Below, piece after piece: positions 17,663 to 25,749 of a DNA stretch of 64,000 bases (its first letter is position 1; each line of letters opens with the position of its first letter). Source of the DNA: Alphaproteobacteria bacterium. GTDB taxonomy: Bacteria > Pseudomonadota > Alphaproteobacteria > Micavibrionales > Micavibrionaceae. The notes beneath the pieces were generated by a model that was given only the letters and a program-made list of their open reading frames with translations, made no database searches and had not been told where the DNA came from. A program made the position numbers and the translations under genes. Location of the stretch: positions 606-64,605 of the forward strand of contig JAACQG010000013.1 of assembly GCA_009995045.1 (NCBI GenBank), in the 5' to 3' direction.

Positions 17663-18497
17663 CCTGCTTGGCGCTCTCGCCATCGCGTCGCCATCACGCG
17701 CTGCTGACACATCCGAACAAACACTGGTATATGAAGTCTATGCGGGCGGCATTCACGCCGTTCAGGCAACGCTTAAAATCGACATCAAACCAAAAAATCG
17801 TTACAGCATTCACCTCGCTGCAAAAACACGCGGTCTTTTGGGCAAGCTTGCGCCATGGCGCGGCACATTCGAAAGCCATGGCTGGCGCTTCAATGACGGC
17901 GACATGCGCCCGCAGCAGCATAAATCGGTAGGCTTATGGCGCGCAGAAGAAGAGATCAAGGATTACGCCTACGCCAAAGATGGCACATTCAAACAGCTTG
18001 TTATCAAAGAACATGATAAAGATCCCGTCACTCAGGACATCGAAAAAGAGATAACATACGGTACAACCGACGCCTTAACAGCAACGCTTTTGATGCTCAA
18101 AAACTTCAACGAAACGGGAAAATGCGAAGGTACATCGTTGGTTTTTGACGGTAAACGTAGCTTCGAACAAAAATTCGTCCATCAAGAAAACGTCCAGCTC
18201 ACTGCCTCTAAATACAATATCTACGAAGGGCCCGCCGCCAAATGCACCGTCGAAGTCGTCCCCAAAAAGGGCAAATGGTACGATAAACCCCGCGGCTGGA
18301 TGTCCATTCAGGAACAGGGCCGCAAGAAAGGCACAATGCCAACCGTCTGGGTCGCGCAAATGAAAAAAGGCGCGCCCGCGATCCCTGTAAAGATTTTCGT
18401 CAAAACCGATTACGGTGCGATGTTCATGCATCTTGCGGAATACCAAAATGAAGAAACAAAACTTGTCGCGGAAAAAAGGATTCTTGAAGACGAGTAA
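17580..18497 (+). CDS. DUF3108 periplasmic protein
   Basis: The product is 305 residues from the ATG at 17580, which has GGAGG six bases upstream. The signal peptide is long (LHLAACTISLLGALAIASPSRA), and a beta-rich domain of DUF3108 type follows (LVYEVYAGGIHAVQATLKID, YSIHLAAKTRGLLGKLAPWRG, KGTMPTVWVAQMKKGAPAIPVKI). Proteins of this type are exported and associated with the cell envelope, with no established reaction. The gene overlaps the end of the FemAB-like gene by 83 nt in another frame, so the two are probably translationally coupled. The original longer frame from 17442 is rejected because the strong ribosome-binding site and signal peptide both fit 17580. Confidence 0.82.
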   Translation: MTIQQKPLKHSNKAWAVKPLHLAACTISLLGALAIASPSRAADTSEQTLVYEVYAGGIHAVQATLKIDIKPKNRYSIHLAAKTRGLLGKLAPWRGTFESHGWRFNDGDMRPQQHKSVGLWRAEEEIKDYAYAKDGTFKQLVIKEHDKDPVTQDIEKEITYGTTDALTATLLMLKNFNETGKCEGTSLVFDGKRSFEQKFVHQENVQLTASKYNIYEGPAAKCTVEVVPKKGKWYDKPRGWMSIQEQGRKKGTMPTVWVAQMKKGAPAIPVKIFVKTDYGAMFMHLAEYQNEETKLVAEKRILEDE

Positions 18498-18504
18498 CAG
18501 TTTT

Positions 18505-18534
18505 TGTCATTTCGAACGTATGTGAGAAATCTTT
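18505..18534 (+). repeat. Left inverted repeat framing the GIY-YIG gene
   Basis: This begins TGTCATTTCGAACG and ends GAGAAATCTTT. Its pattern matches, in opposite orientation, the copy at 18834-18865, which reads TGTCATCCCGATCG...GAGGGATCTTT on the minus strand. Sequences of this TGTCATnnCGA...GAnnnATCT type are widespread bacterial dispersed repeats. Confidence 0.6.
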
Positions 18535-18536
18535 GT

Positions 18537-18863
18537 ATGAGCCAAGAGAAAAACTTTTTTGTCTATATGATGACCAATTGGACTGGAAAAATTCTTTATA
18601 CTGGCATGACTAGTAATTTACAGCGGCGATATTTTGAGCACCTAACAAAGACGCATAAAGGCTTCACGCAAAAATATAACATTGATCGTTTGGTTTATTT
18701 TGAAATGTTCTCTGACCCACAAAACGCAATAACACGTGAAAAAGAAATAAAAAAATGGCGTAGGGAAAAGAAGAACAAACTTGTTGAAACTAAGAACCCA
18801 GAATGGGAAGATTTAGCAATAAGTTTGAATTGGAAAGATCCCTCCGCTTCGCGATCGGGATGA
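18537..18863 (+). CDS. GIY-YIG endonuclease-family protein
   Basis: This small single-domain nuclease-like protein is 108 residues from the ATG at 18537. It has the paired motif FFVYMMTNW...ILYTGMTSNLQRRYFEH (the GIY...YIG equivalents, with Arg), and a later Glu in ITREKEIKKWRREKK. This is the stand-alone UvrC-like/YhbQ group. Cellular function is not established. The frame is open further upstream to 18504, but those codons lie in the repeat. Its last codons, DPSASRSG, also read through the right repeat. The gene thus sits as a compact unit between the DUF3108 gene and glmU. Confidence 0.85.
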   Translation: MSQEKNFFVYMMTNWTGKILYTGMTSNLQRRYFEHLTKTHKGFTQKYNIDRLVYFEMFSDPQNAITREKEIKKWRREKKNKLVETKNPEWEDLAISLNWKDPSASRSG

Positions 18864-18865
18864 CA
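18834..18865 (-). repeat. Right inverted repeat framing the GIY-YIG gene
   Basis: This is the inverted partner of 18505-18534. It supplies the end and stop codon of the GIY-YIG gene and stops 5 bp before the glmU start codon. Confidence 0.6.
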
Positions 18866-18870
18866 TATAT

Positions 18871-20487
18871 ATGAACAGCCCGTCTAAAACACCACTCGCC
18901 ATCGTCATCCTTGCCGCCGGAAAAGGCACGCGGATGAAATCGGACACACCAAAAGTCATGCACACATTGGCGGGCAAGCCGATGATCAATTGGCTGCTTG
19001 ATACATGTGAAAAATTAAACCCTCATAAGATCATCACAATCATCGGCCCCGATATGTCGGAATTGGCAAACGCCGTCGCCCCCCATGAAACCGTAATACA
19101 GGAAACCCGCAACGGCACAGGCGGCGCGCTAAAATGCGCATTACCCGCGCTTGACGGGTTTAACGGCAATGTCCTTGTTCTGATGGGCGATGAACCACTG
19201 GTCAGCCTTGAAACGCTTCAATCCCTGATCAATGTGGGCGGGCTCAGCGTGCAAGGCTTTAACACACCAAACCCACACGGGCTAGGGCGTATGATCCTCA
19301 ATGATGACGGCACGCTCAATCGCATTGTCGAACACGCCGATTGCAACGACAGCCAAAAGCAAATCACCCTCTGCAATGCGGGTAATTACTGCATCCCCGC
19401 CGATAAGCTTGGCGGATGGCTAGGTCAGATCACCGACAATAACGCCCAAGGCGAAATCTACCTCACCGACCTTCCCGCCATCGCCGCAAAAGATGGCGTC
19501 GCGACACATGTCACGCAAAGCAATTGGACAGGCCCCCAAAACTTATCATGGGGCGTGAATGACCGCGTGCAATTGGCCGCGCATGAGAAGATGGCACAAA
19601 CCATCCTGCGTGAAACCGCTCTGAATAATGGCGTGAGCATGAGCGACCCTGAAACTGTCTATCTTTACCATGACACCCAAATTGGCGCAGGCAGTACAAT
19701 CGAACCCAACGTTGTCTTCGGCCCCGATGTTACAATCGCCCAAAACGTCACTATCAAAGCCTTCAGCCATATCGAAGGGGCCACCATAGCCAGCGGCGCA
19801 ACCATCGGCCCCTTCGCAAGGCTACGACCCGACACCATAATCGCCGAAGATGTGCGCATCGGAAATTTTGTAGAAATCAAAAAATCCAATATCGGGCGCG
19901 GCGCAAAAATCAATCATCACGGCTATGTCGGTGATTGCGATATGGGCGAAGGCGTCAATTTTTCCTGCGGCGCAATCACCGTCAATTATGATGGCTTTAC
20001 CAAGCATAAAACCACCATCGGCAATAATGTCATGGTCGGCTCTAATGTCTCCCTGATTGCCCCCATCACCATTGGCGACGGCGCATTCCTCGCCGCCGGT
20101 TCCACCCTCACCCAAAACGTAGAAAGCGACGCCCTCTCCATGACCAGACCTGACACCGAAACCAAAGCGGGTTGGGCCGCAAAATTCCGCAAGATCAAAG
20201 CCGCCGCAAAGAAGGCTGCAGTCGTGATCGCGCTCTTAGGCTGCACAACCCCAGCAATCGCCTGTGAAGGATTTAAAACCGATTTAAGCGCGCTAGAGCA
20301 AACCATGCTCGATTATCACAAAAGCGCCAATCACCAATCCATCAATCAATCAAACGCCCAATCAAATGGACAGCCTTCGCATCTGAGCTCGCTTAAACAA
20401 GATCTGGATGAACTGGAAAAACGCGTCGCCGCCCATCAGGCGCAAAAAGCCGCCGAGGCAAAAGCAAAAAACCAGCCCGTTTTGTAA
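18871..20487 (+). CDS. glmU: Bifunctional UDP-GlcNAc pyrophosphorylase / GlcN-1-P acetyltransferase with C-terminal extension
   Basis: The product is 538 residues. The uridylyltransferase half has LAAGKGTRMKSDTPKVMH (about 14-31), and the left-handed beta-helix acetyltransferase half has VEIKKSNIGRGAKINHHGYV and NVMVGSNVSLIAPITIG. The enzyme makes UDP-GlcNAc for peptidoglycan and LPS. The canonical end is GWAAKFRKIK near residue 443. About 95 further residues follow: a hydrophobic stretch resembling a lipoprotein signal (VVIALLGCTTPAIAC), then a helical Gln/Asn-rich tail with a coiled-coil-like end. No separate start codon for the tail was found. glmS follows after 85 bp. Confidence 0.94.
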   Translation: MNSPSKTPLAIVILAAGKGTRMKSDTPKVMHTLAGKPMINWLLDTCEKLNPHKIITIIGPDMSELANAVAPHETVIQETRNGTGGALKCALPALDGFNGNVLVLMGDEPLVSLETLQSLINVGGLSVQGFNTPNPHGLGRMILNDDGTLNRIVEHADCNDSQKQITLCNAGNYCIPADKLGGWLGQITDNNAQGEIYLTDLPAIAAKDGVATHVTQSNWTGPQNLSWGVNDRVQLAAHEKMAQTILRETALNNGVSMSDPETVYLYHDTQIGAGSTIEPNVVFGPDVTIAQNVTIKAFSHIEGATIASGATIGPFARLRPDTIIAEDVRIGNFVEIKKSNIGRGAKINHHGYVGDCDMGEGVNFSCGAITVNYDGFTKHKTTIGNNVMVGSNVSLIAPITIGDGAFLAAGSTLTQNVESDALSMTRPDTETKAGWAAKFRKIKAAAKKAAVVIALLGCTTPAIACEGFKTDLSALEQTMLDYHKSANHQSINQSNAQSNGQPSHLSSLKQDLDELEKRVAAHQAQKAAEAKAKNQPVL

Positions 20488-20572
20488 CACCCTGCAACAC
20501 TGTGTGAGTTGAGCTTTACGGCAATATCTATAACGTCATACGAGATGACATCAGATGCATTAAAGAGGACAT

Positions 20573-22411
20573 ATGTGCGGAATAATCGGAATACTCAGTA
20601 AAGAAAACGTAGCCCCCAGATTGATCGAGGGGTTAAGTCGTCTTGAATATCGCGGCTACGATTCCGCAGGGATCGCCGTGCTCAATGGCGGGCCAATCCA
20701 ACGCACCCGCGCCAAAGGAAAACTTCAAAACCTGCGCGATAAACTAAAAGAAAACCCCCTGCATGGCACGGCGGGCATCGGCCATACACGCTGGGCGACG
20801 CATGGCGGCCCAACCGAAGACAACGCCCACCCGCATGCCACCGAAAAAGTCGCTGTGGTGCATAACGGCATCATCGAAAACTACGCCGCCCTAAAAGCCG
20901 AATTAACAGCCAAACAAGTCCGCTTCGAAACCGACACCGACACCGAAGTCATCGCCCATCTCGTCGATGATTACCTAAAATCTGGCCACAGCCCCAAAGA
21001 AGCCGCCGATAAAACCTTCGCTCGCCTTGAGGGCGCATACGCCATCGTCATGATCTTCACCGGCGAAGATAATCTCATGATCGGCTGCCGCCAGGGCACC
21101 CCCCTTGCCGTAGGATATGGCACCGGTGAAATGTTCGTCGCGTCCGATTCATACGCGCTCGCCCCGCTCACCAAAAAGATCTGCTTCCTTGAAGACGGCG
21201 ACCGCGTCATTGTCTCCCGTGAAAAAGCCACCATCTACACCAATGATAACGACAATGTCGAACGCCCCATCCGCATCACCGCACAAAGCGGCGCAACAAC
21301 TGGCAAAGGCAATTTCCGCCATTTCATGCTCAAGGAAATATACGAACAACCCTCCGTCATCGGTGACACGCTCAACTCCTTCATCAACCCCGCAAACGGT
21401 GAGATCACGATCCCCCCCGCCGTGCTAAGCGCCCTGGAAACCACGCCGCGCATCACCTTGATCGCATGCGGGACGGCGTATTATGCCTGTATGGTCGCAA
21501 AATATTGGTTTGAACAAACCGCGCGCATCCCGTGCGAAATCGACATCGCATCTGAATTCCGCTATCGCGAACCTCCCATGCCCGAAGGCGGCCTTGCGCT
21601 CTTTGTCTCCCAAAGCGGCGAAACCCTCGATACGCTGCAGGCCTTGCGCTATTGCAAACAACAGGGGCAAACAATCCTCTCCATCGTCAACGCGGTGGAA
21701 AGCACAATCGAACGCGAATCCGACCTTGTGCTGCACACGCTCGCTGGCCCCGAAATCGGCGTTGCATCCACCAAAGCGTTCACAACGCAGCTCACAACGC
21801 TGGCCTGCCTCGCATTATCCATCGCTCTCAAAAAAGGCACAATCACCGCCGAGCAAAGCAGCGTGATCGCCGAAGAATTGCGCCACATCCCCGCACAAAT
21901 CCAAACCATTTTAAACGAAGAAGAGCGCAGCAAAAACGCCCTCACAATCGCTGGCGATATCTTCAAAAGCCAAGACATGCTTTATCTGGGTCGAAACCTC
22001 CTCTACCCCGTCGCCATGGAAGGCGCGCTTAAACTCAAAGAAGTGTCCTATATCCACGCCGAAGGCTACGCTGCAGGGGAGCTGAAACACGGTCCCATTG
22101 CATTGATCGATGATAATATGCCCATTGTCGTCCTTGCCCCGGCCAATGATCCGCTCTTTGAAAAAACCGCCAGCAACCTACAGGAAAACGTCGCTCGTGG
22201 CGCCAAAGTCTTGCTCATCTCCGATAAAAAAGGCCACGAAACCCTCAAAGATTTCGCCAAATGGACCATTGAAATCCAAGACACCCACCCCTTCGTCGCG
22301 CCCATCCTATACGCCGTTCCCATCCAACTCATCGCCTACCACGTCGCCGTCACCAAAGGCACCGACGTAGACCAACCCAGAAACCTAGCCAAATCCGTCA
22401 CGGTGGAGTAG
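20573..22411 (+). CDS. glmS: Glutamine-fructose-6-phosphate aminotransferase (isomerizing)
   Basis: This 612-residue enzyme starts MCGIIGIL; Cys2 becomes the N-terminal nucleophile of the glutaminase domain after Met removal. The glutaminase half includes RLEYRGYDSAGIA and GIGHTRWATHGGPTEDNAHP. Two SIS sugar-isomerase domains follow (CGTAYYACMVAKYW, SQSGETLDTLQALRYCK, EVSYIHAEGYAAGELKHGPIAL). It makes glucosamine-6-phosphate, the substrate that leads to GlmU just upstream. GAGG lies six bases before the start. No glmS ribozyme is expected or seen. Its end overlaps a convergent gene by 14 bp. Confidence 0.97.
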   Translation: MCGIIGILSKENVAPRLIEGLSRLEYRGYDSAGIAVLNGGPIQRTRAKGKLQNLRDKLKENPLHGTAGIGHTRWATHGGPTEDNAHPHATEKVAVVHNGIIENYAALKAELTAKQVRFETDTDTEVIAHLVDDYLKSGHSPKEAADKTFARLEGAYAIVMIFTGEDNLMIGCRQGTPLAVGYGTGEMFVASDSYALAPLTKKICFLEDGDRVIVSREKATIYTNDNDNVERPIRITAQSGATTGKGNFRHFMLKEIYEQPSVIGDTLNSFINPANGEITIPPAVLSALETTPRITLIACGTAYYACMVAKYWFEQTARIPCEIDIASEFRYREPPMPEGGLALFVSQSGETLDTLQALRYCKQQGQTILSIVNAVESTIERESDLVLHTLAGPEIGVASTKAFTTQLTTLACLALSIALKKGTITAEQSSVIAEELRHIPAQIQTILNEEERSKNALTIAGDIFKSQDMLYLGRNLLYPVAMEGALKLKEVSYIHAEGYAAGELKHGPIALIDDNMPIVVLAPANDPLFEKTASNLQENVARGAKVLLISDKKGHETLKDFAKWTIEIQDTHPFVAPILYAVPIQLIAYHVAVTKGTDVDQPRNLAKSVTVE

Positions 22412-22850
22412 CTGCGTCAGGCGGTGCCAAATCCGCTTCGATACGCTTTGCGGCATCGCTATACTCATAACACCCGCTGCCGCTGGTCTCGTATTGCATG
22501 GCTTCAATAATATTGTCTGCATTCACGAGCGCCTTAATCTCGCAATAATCAAGATATGTATCTCGCGTATAGCCGCCACCAAAAACAATACCAACCCCGC
22601 CAAACACCCCTCGGCTGGAATCATATCCGCCATATGTGCCAATGGGCCGCTCATAAGATTGCAGCGTTTGATGCCCCCACACAAAAACCTCACGCGCATC
22701 AATCGCAAACTGATTATCCGGTATGCCAAGATATTCAACCGCAACATCAATATGCCGCCCTTCCAAATGATCCAGACGCGCCCCAAAATTATTGCTCGTG
22801 CATGCCGCAACAGACATTGTTACAAAAGCCAAAAACAATAAACGCGCCAT
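22398..22850 (-). CDS. Small predicted lipoprotein
   Basis: From the ATG at 22850, chosen because AGAGG lies seven bases upstream, the product is 150 residues. It opens MARLLFLAFVTMSVAACTS, a lipoprotein signal with Cys17 in the lipobox. The mature part has LDHLEGRHIDVAVEYLGIPDNQF, VFVWGHQTLQSY and a Gly-rich FGGVGIVFGGGY loop. It resembles small outer-membrane-attached proteins with an N-terminal SmpA/OmlA-like 'G-x-P' motif, but I cannot assign a family. It converges on glmS, overlapping by 14 bp. Confidence 0.72.
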   Translation of the reverse strand: MARLLFLAFVTMSVAACTSNNFGARLDHLEGRHIDVAVEYLGIPDNQFAIDAREVFVWGHQTLQSYERPIGTYGGYDSSRGVFGGVGIVFGGGYTRDTYLDYCEIKALVNADNIIEAMQYETSGSGCYEYSDAAKRIEADLAPPDAATPP

Positions 22851-22953
22851 GGGCATGCCTCTCTAAAAGAAATGAATAATTTTAATATAATCACAAACCG
22901 CGCAAAAACAAACGGGCTTTCCAAATGCATTTCTGCGCGCTAGATTAATTGCC

Positions 22954-23637
22954 ATGAAACAAACACTAACCCCACTCTTCTGGCTATGGGTGCCGCTTTT
23001 TATTGTCATCGCACAAATCTTCATCGAGGTTTTTGTGCCCACGCAATACCTGCCTGCGCTGCACTCTGAAAACGGGCCGCATGAGACGCTACAATTCATC
23101 TTCGCGCTCATCGGTTTGATCGTTTCATTCAGATGCCTGTACCTTTTAAAGCCCTCTGAGCAGCCATTTCTAACGGCGTGGGTCATCTGTTTTTGCCTTG
23201 GATGCGCCTATATCGCTGGTGAGGAAATCAGCTGGGGACAGCATGTGATGGAGTGGAGTACACCGGAATTTTGGAACGGCCTCAACGATCAACACGAGAC
23301 AAACCTCCATATTACCTCTAGCTGGCTTGACCAAAAACCACGCCTGATATTACTCTTAGGGACGCTTGTGGGCGGCTTGATAATTCCCGCTTTGGCAAAA
23401 TTCAAACCATCAGCCTTGCCCGAAAAATTTAAAATCATCTATCCACCCGCAATATTATCGGTCACTGCTGGTCTTACCTTGATCATCAAAATCATCGACA
23501 AAGCACAAGACGCCGCAGGCACAGATATCCTCACCCGCCCAAGCGAGCTTGAGGAGCTATTTCTATTTTATTTTGTGATGCTGTATCTGATCATCCTCAG
23601 CCGACGGATTAAGGGGCTGAATGTTCAAGCGCCATAA
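22954..23637 (+). CDS. Multi-pass membrane protein with EEISWGQ motif
   Basis: This 227-residue protein has about six hydrophobic segments (LTPLFWLWVPLFIVIAQIF, TLQFIFALIGLIVSF, AWVICFCLGCAYIAG, LILLLGTLVGGLIIPAL, PAILSVTAGLTLIIKII, LEELFLFYFVMLYLIIL). Conserved-looking polar residues sit at membrane boundaries: HETLQF, GEEISWGQHV and DQHETNLHI. The clustering of Glu and His resembles membrane enzymes that bind metal, but this is inference. Function unknown. Its end overlaps the convergent gene at 23609 by 29 bp. Confidence 0.75.
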   Translation: MKQTLTPLFWLWVPLFIVIAQIFIEVFVPTQYLPALHSENGPHETLQFIFALIGLIVSFRCLYLLKPSEQPFLTAWVICFCLGCAYIAGEEISWGQHVMEWSTPEFWNGLNDQHETNLHITSSWLDQKPRLILLLGTLVGGLIIPALAKFKPSALPEKFKIIYPPAILSVTAGLTLIIKIIDKAQDAAGTDILTRPSELEELFLFYFVMLYLIILSRRIKGLNVQAP

Positions 23638-24079
23638 CGCCAATTCCAATGCAATGATCTTCGATAAATTCACCAGTAAATTCATCACCAAATGAAATCC
23701 CATACTTGTTGGCTTGGTTGATGTTTTTAACGGCTGTATAAAACAGCTTTTTCAATTCAATTTGATCAACAATATGTGCGCGCAGCTGAGTAATTTCAGG
23801 AGCTTCGTCCTTCTTCATTTTTTTCAACGCAGCGCAGACTTGCTTCTGTGTATAGGATCCGCCCAAATCAATCAGATCATTTTCACCATAAGCTGGCATA
23901 GGGGAATTGGTAGAATTAAACTTTGAACCCTGTTCTGCAACACGTGATCCTGTCGCATAATCACGCTGACTATAGACATAGATCTCTGTTAGAGATGCAT
24001 TCTCATCAAGCTGATTAAGAAATTTGGGGGCAATAACGGGCTGTATTGCTGGAACAATTTGTAACGCTGGTTTACTCAT
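23609..24079 (-). CDS. Protein of unknown function
   Basis: The product is 156 residues from the ATG at 24079; the preceding codon is an in-frame TTG. It has no signal peptide or membrane helix. Visible features are a low-complexity N-terminus (SKPALQIVPAIQPVIAPKFL), a Lys-rich helical segment (YTQKQVCAALKKMKKDEAPEI), and a helical second half rich in acidic residues. I recognise no family. It is convergent with the membrane gene (29-bp overlap). Confidence 0.55.
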   Translation of the reverse strand: MSKPALQIVPAIQPVIAPKFLNQLDENASLTEIYVYSQRDYATGSRVAEQGSKFNSTNSPMPAYGENDLIDLGGSYTQKQVCAALKKMKKDEAPEITQLRAHIVDQIELKKLFYTAVKNINQANKYGISFGDEFTGEFIEDHCIGIGVMALEHSAP

Positions 24080-24186
24080 CAAATACTCATTTATTATTTT
24101 TATTGATGAAATATGAGCGTTTTAACCCGAAAGAGTCAAAAAAATAAGACGACGCAGCGCACAAAAAATACGCACAATAATGCGGC

Positions 24187-25089
24187 TTAACGCGATAAAA
24201 TAAACGTTGTCCAGCCACCAATATTGATCGTTCTAATCACCGATAGCCCATGCGCTTTATAGGCCGCTTCCACGCTATCGGCTTGCTCGTCTAATATGCC
24301 CGACAATATAACGCGTCCGCCGTCATCAACAACCGCCTCAAGATCACCAGCCATATCCTTAAGCGGCCCTGCTAGGATATTGGCAATCACAAGCTCATAG
24401 GGCTTGCGCTGCTGCACAATCTCCGCCGCAAATCCGTCACCAACGGCGGTTAAAATATTCATTTTACCATCGGGGATAGCGTTCAAAACACGATGATGCT
24501 CTGTCACGCGCACAGATTCGGCGTCATTATCAATCGCCAGAACAGGCGTCTTCCAAAGCTTCCATGCCGCAATCGCCAAAATACCGCTGCCCGTGCCCAT
24601 ATCCAGAACATGCCAAGGACACAGCCCTTGCTCCTCTAGCCATACCATCGCCTCAAGGCATCCTGCCGTCGTGCCGTGCTCACCCGATCCAAACGCGGTG
24701 GCCGCGTCAATCTGTAGGCCAAATTTATCGGCTGGCACTGCGCCATCATGATGTGATCCGTAAATGAAAAACGGCCCCACATCAAATGCAGGAAACTGTT
24801 GGTAAGAATGCGCAAGCCAGTCAATATCGGGCGTGTCTTCAACAACAAATGCTGCATGATCCAAATCAAGATCAAGCCCTTGCGCCACCGCATCAAGACC
24901 CGCTTTCGCATTGTCCAATGATGGCGCGTCCTCACACAGCCACTCTAAAATCCAATCCGCCGTATGGTCATTGCCACCATCCGCATCCAAACGCGCCGCG
25001 CTAAAAGCAGCCGAATCAAAAAGCTCCGCAAAATGCGGAACTTCTTCATTTTTTAACGTTTTGGGTAATGTGACACGAACCGTAAACAA
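24187..25089 (-). CDS. prmA: Ribosomal protein L11 methyltransferase
   Basis: This 300-residue SAM-dependent methyltransferase has motif I VLDMGTGSGILAIAAWKLW and the PrmA-specific segments DAATAFGSGEHGTTAGCLEAM and ELVIANILAGPLKDMA (the catalytic N-I-L-A). It trimethylates amino groups of ribosomal protein L11. The start is TTG at 25089. AAGGG overlaps the stop codon of the upstream FYDLN gene and serves as ribosome-binding site, so the two genes are probably translated together. Confidence 0.93.
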   Translation of the reverse strand: MFTVRVTLPKTLKNEEVPHFAELFDSAAFSAARLDADGGNDHTADWILEWLCEDAPSLDNAKAGLDAVAQGLDLDLDHAAFVVEDTPDIDWLAHSYQQFPAFDVGPFFIYGSHHDGAVPADKFGLQIDAATAFGSGEHGTTAGCLEAMVWLEEQGLCPWHVLDMGTGSGILAIAAWKLWKTPVLAIDNDAESVRVTEHHRVLNAIPDGKMNILTAVGDGFAAEIVQQRKPYELVIANILAGPLKDMAGDLEAVVDDGGRVILSGILDEQADSVEAAYKAHGLSVIRTINIGGWTTFILSR

Positions 25090-25098
25090 GCGATGCCC

Positions 25099-25521
25099 TT
25101 ACTCTTTTGTCGGCTTGCTTGTGATATCAACATCGCCTTTAAGGTCTGACAAATCATCTTCTTCATCGTCATCATCTTCAACGATATCCAAATCAAGATC
25201 TGCATCTGCGATGTCATCACTATCATCATCGTCGTTATCTTCTTCGGCGGCTGCGTCATCAAGGCTGACAACGTCAACCTCTTCAATCTCATCATCGCCA
25301 TCATCATCATTAGATGTCTTTGGTGATGCTTTTGCTTCTGCGGCTTTGCTGTCTTCAACGGCTGCGGCGGTACGGCCACGGCGCGCACGCACTTTGATTT
25401 CACCGGTAAATTCTGTGTCACATGACGGACATACGATCGGACGTTTATTCAAATCATAAAAATGCGTCCCGCATCCCGCACAAATTCTTTTTAACCCTCT
25501 TGCATCTGCAACAGCTGCCAT
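25099..25521 (-). CDS. FYDLN-type acidic zinc-ribbon protein (TIGR02300 type)
   Basis: The product is 140 residues. The N-terminal treble includes ICAGCGTHFYDLNKRPIVCP followed by SCD, which gives two CxxC pairs for zinc and the FYDLN sequence that names the family. The rest is a highly acidic tail of Asp/Glu runs (about residues 68-125), probably disordered. The family is typical of Alphaproteobacteria and its function is unknown. It directly precedes prmA. Confidence 0.9.
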   Translation of the reverse strand: MAAVADARGLKRICAGCGTHFYDLNKRPIVCPSCDTEFTGEIKVRARRGRTAAAVEDSKAAEAKASPKTSNDDDGDDEIEEVDVVSLDDAAAEEDNDDDDSDDIADADLDLDIVEDDDDEEDDLSDLKGDVDITSKPTKE

Positions 25522-25749
25522 GGTCTTTCTCCTTAAAATACATGATTAAATTCTGCAACCCCGAATTGCCTGATTTTTAGCCGACTGTCAAATGAAACCT
25601 CAATTTTACGCGCCCATTTCGCACATGCAGCGTTAATCATGTTTGAAACCCCTCGACCCGAATCCTATATAACTGTAAGATAAGAAAGTCTTAAGACTTC
25701 TCTGCGTAAAATCTAATATACAATTTTGAATGAAGGAAAAGGGTCCACC

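Noticed and set aside
18504-18536. Earlier start for the GIY-YIG gene
   Set aside because: Those codons translate the dispersed repeat (MSFRTYVRNLC). The conserved domain begins right after the ATG at 18537.
25053-25421. Met-rich minus-strand frame overlapping the FYDLN gene
   Set aside because: It is the same strand in another frame over the GAT/GAA runs of the acidic tail, and gives only low-complexity Met/Lys sequence.
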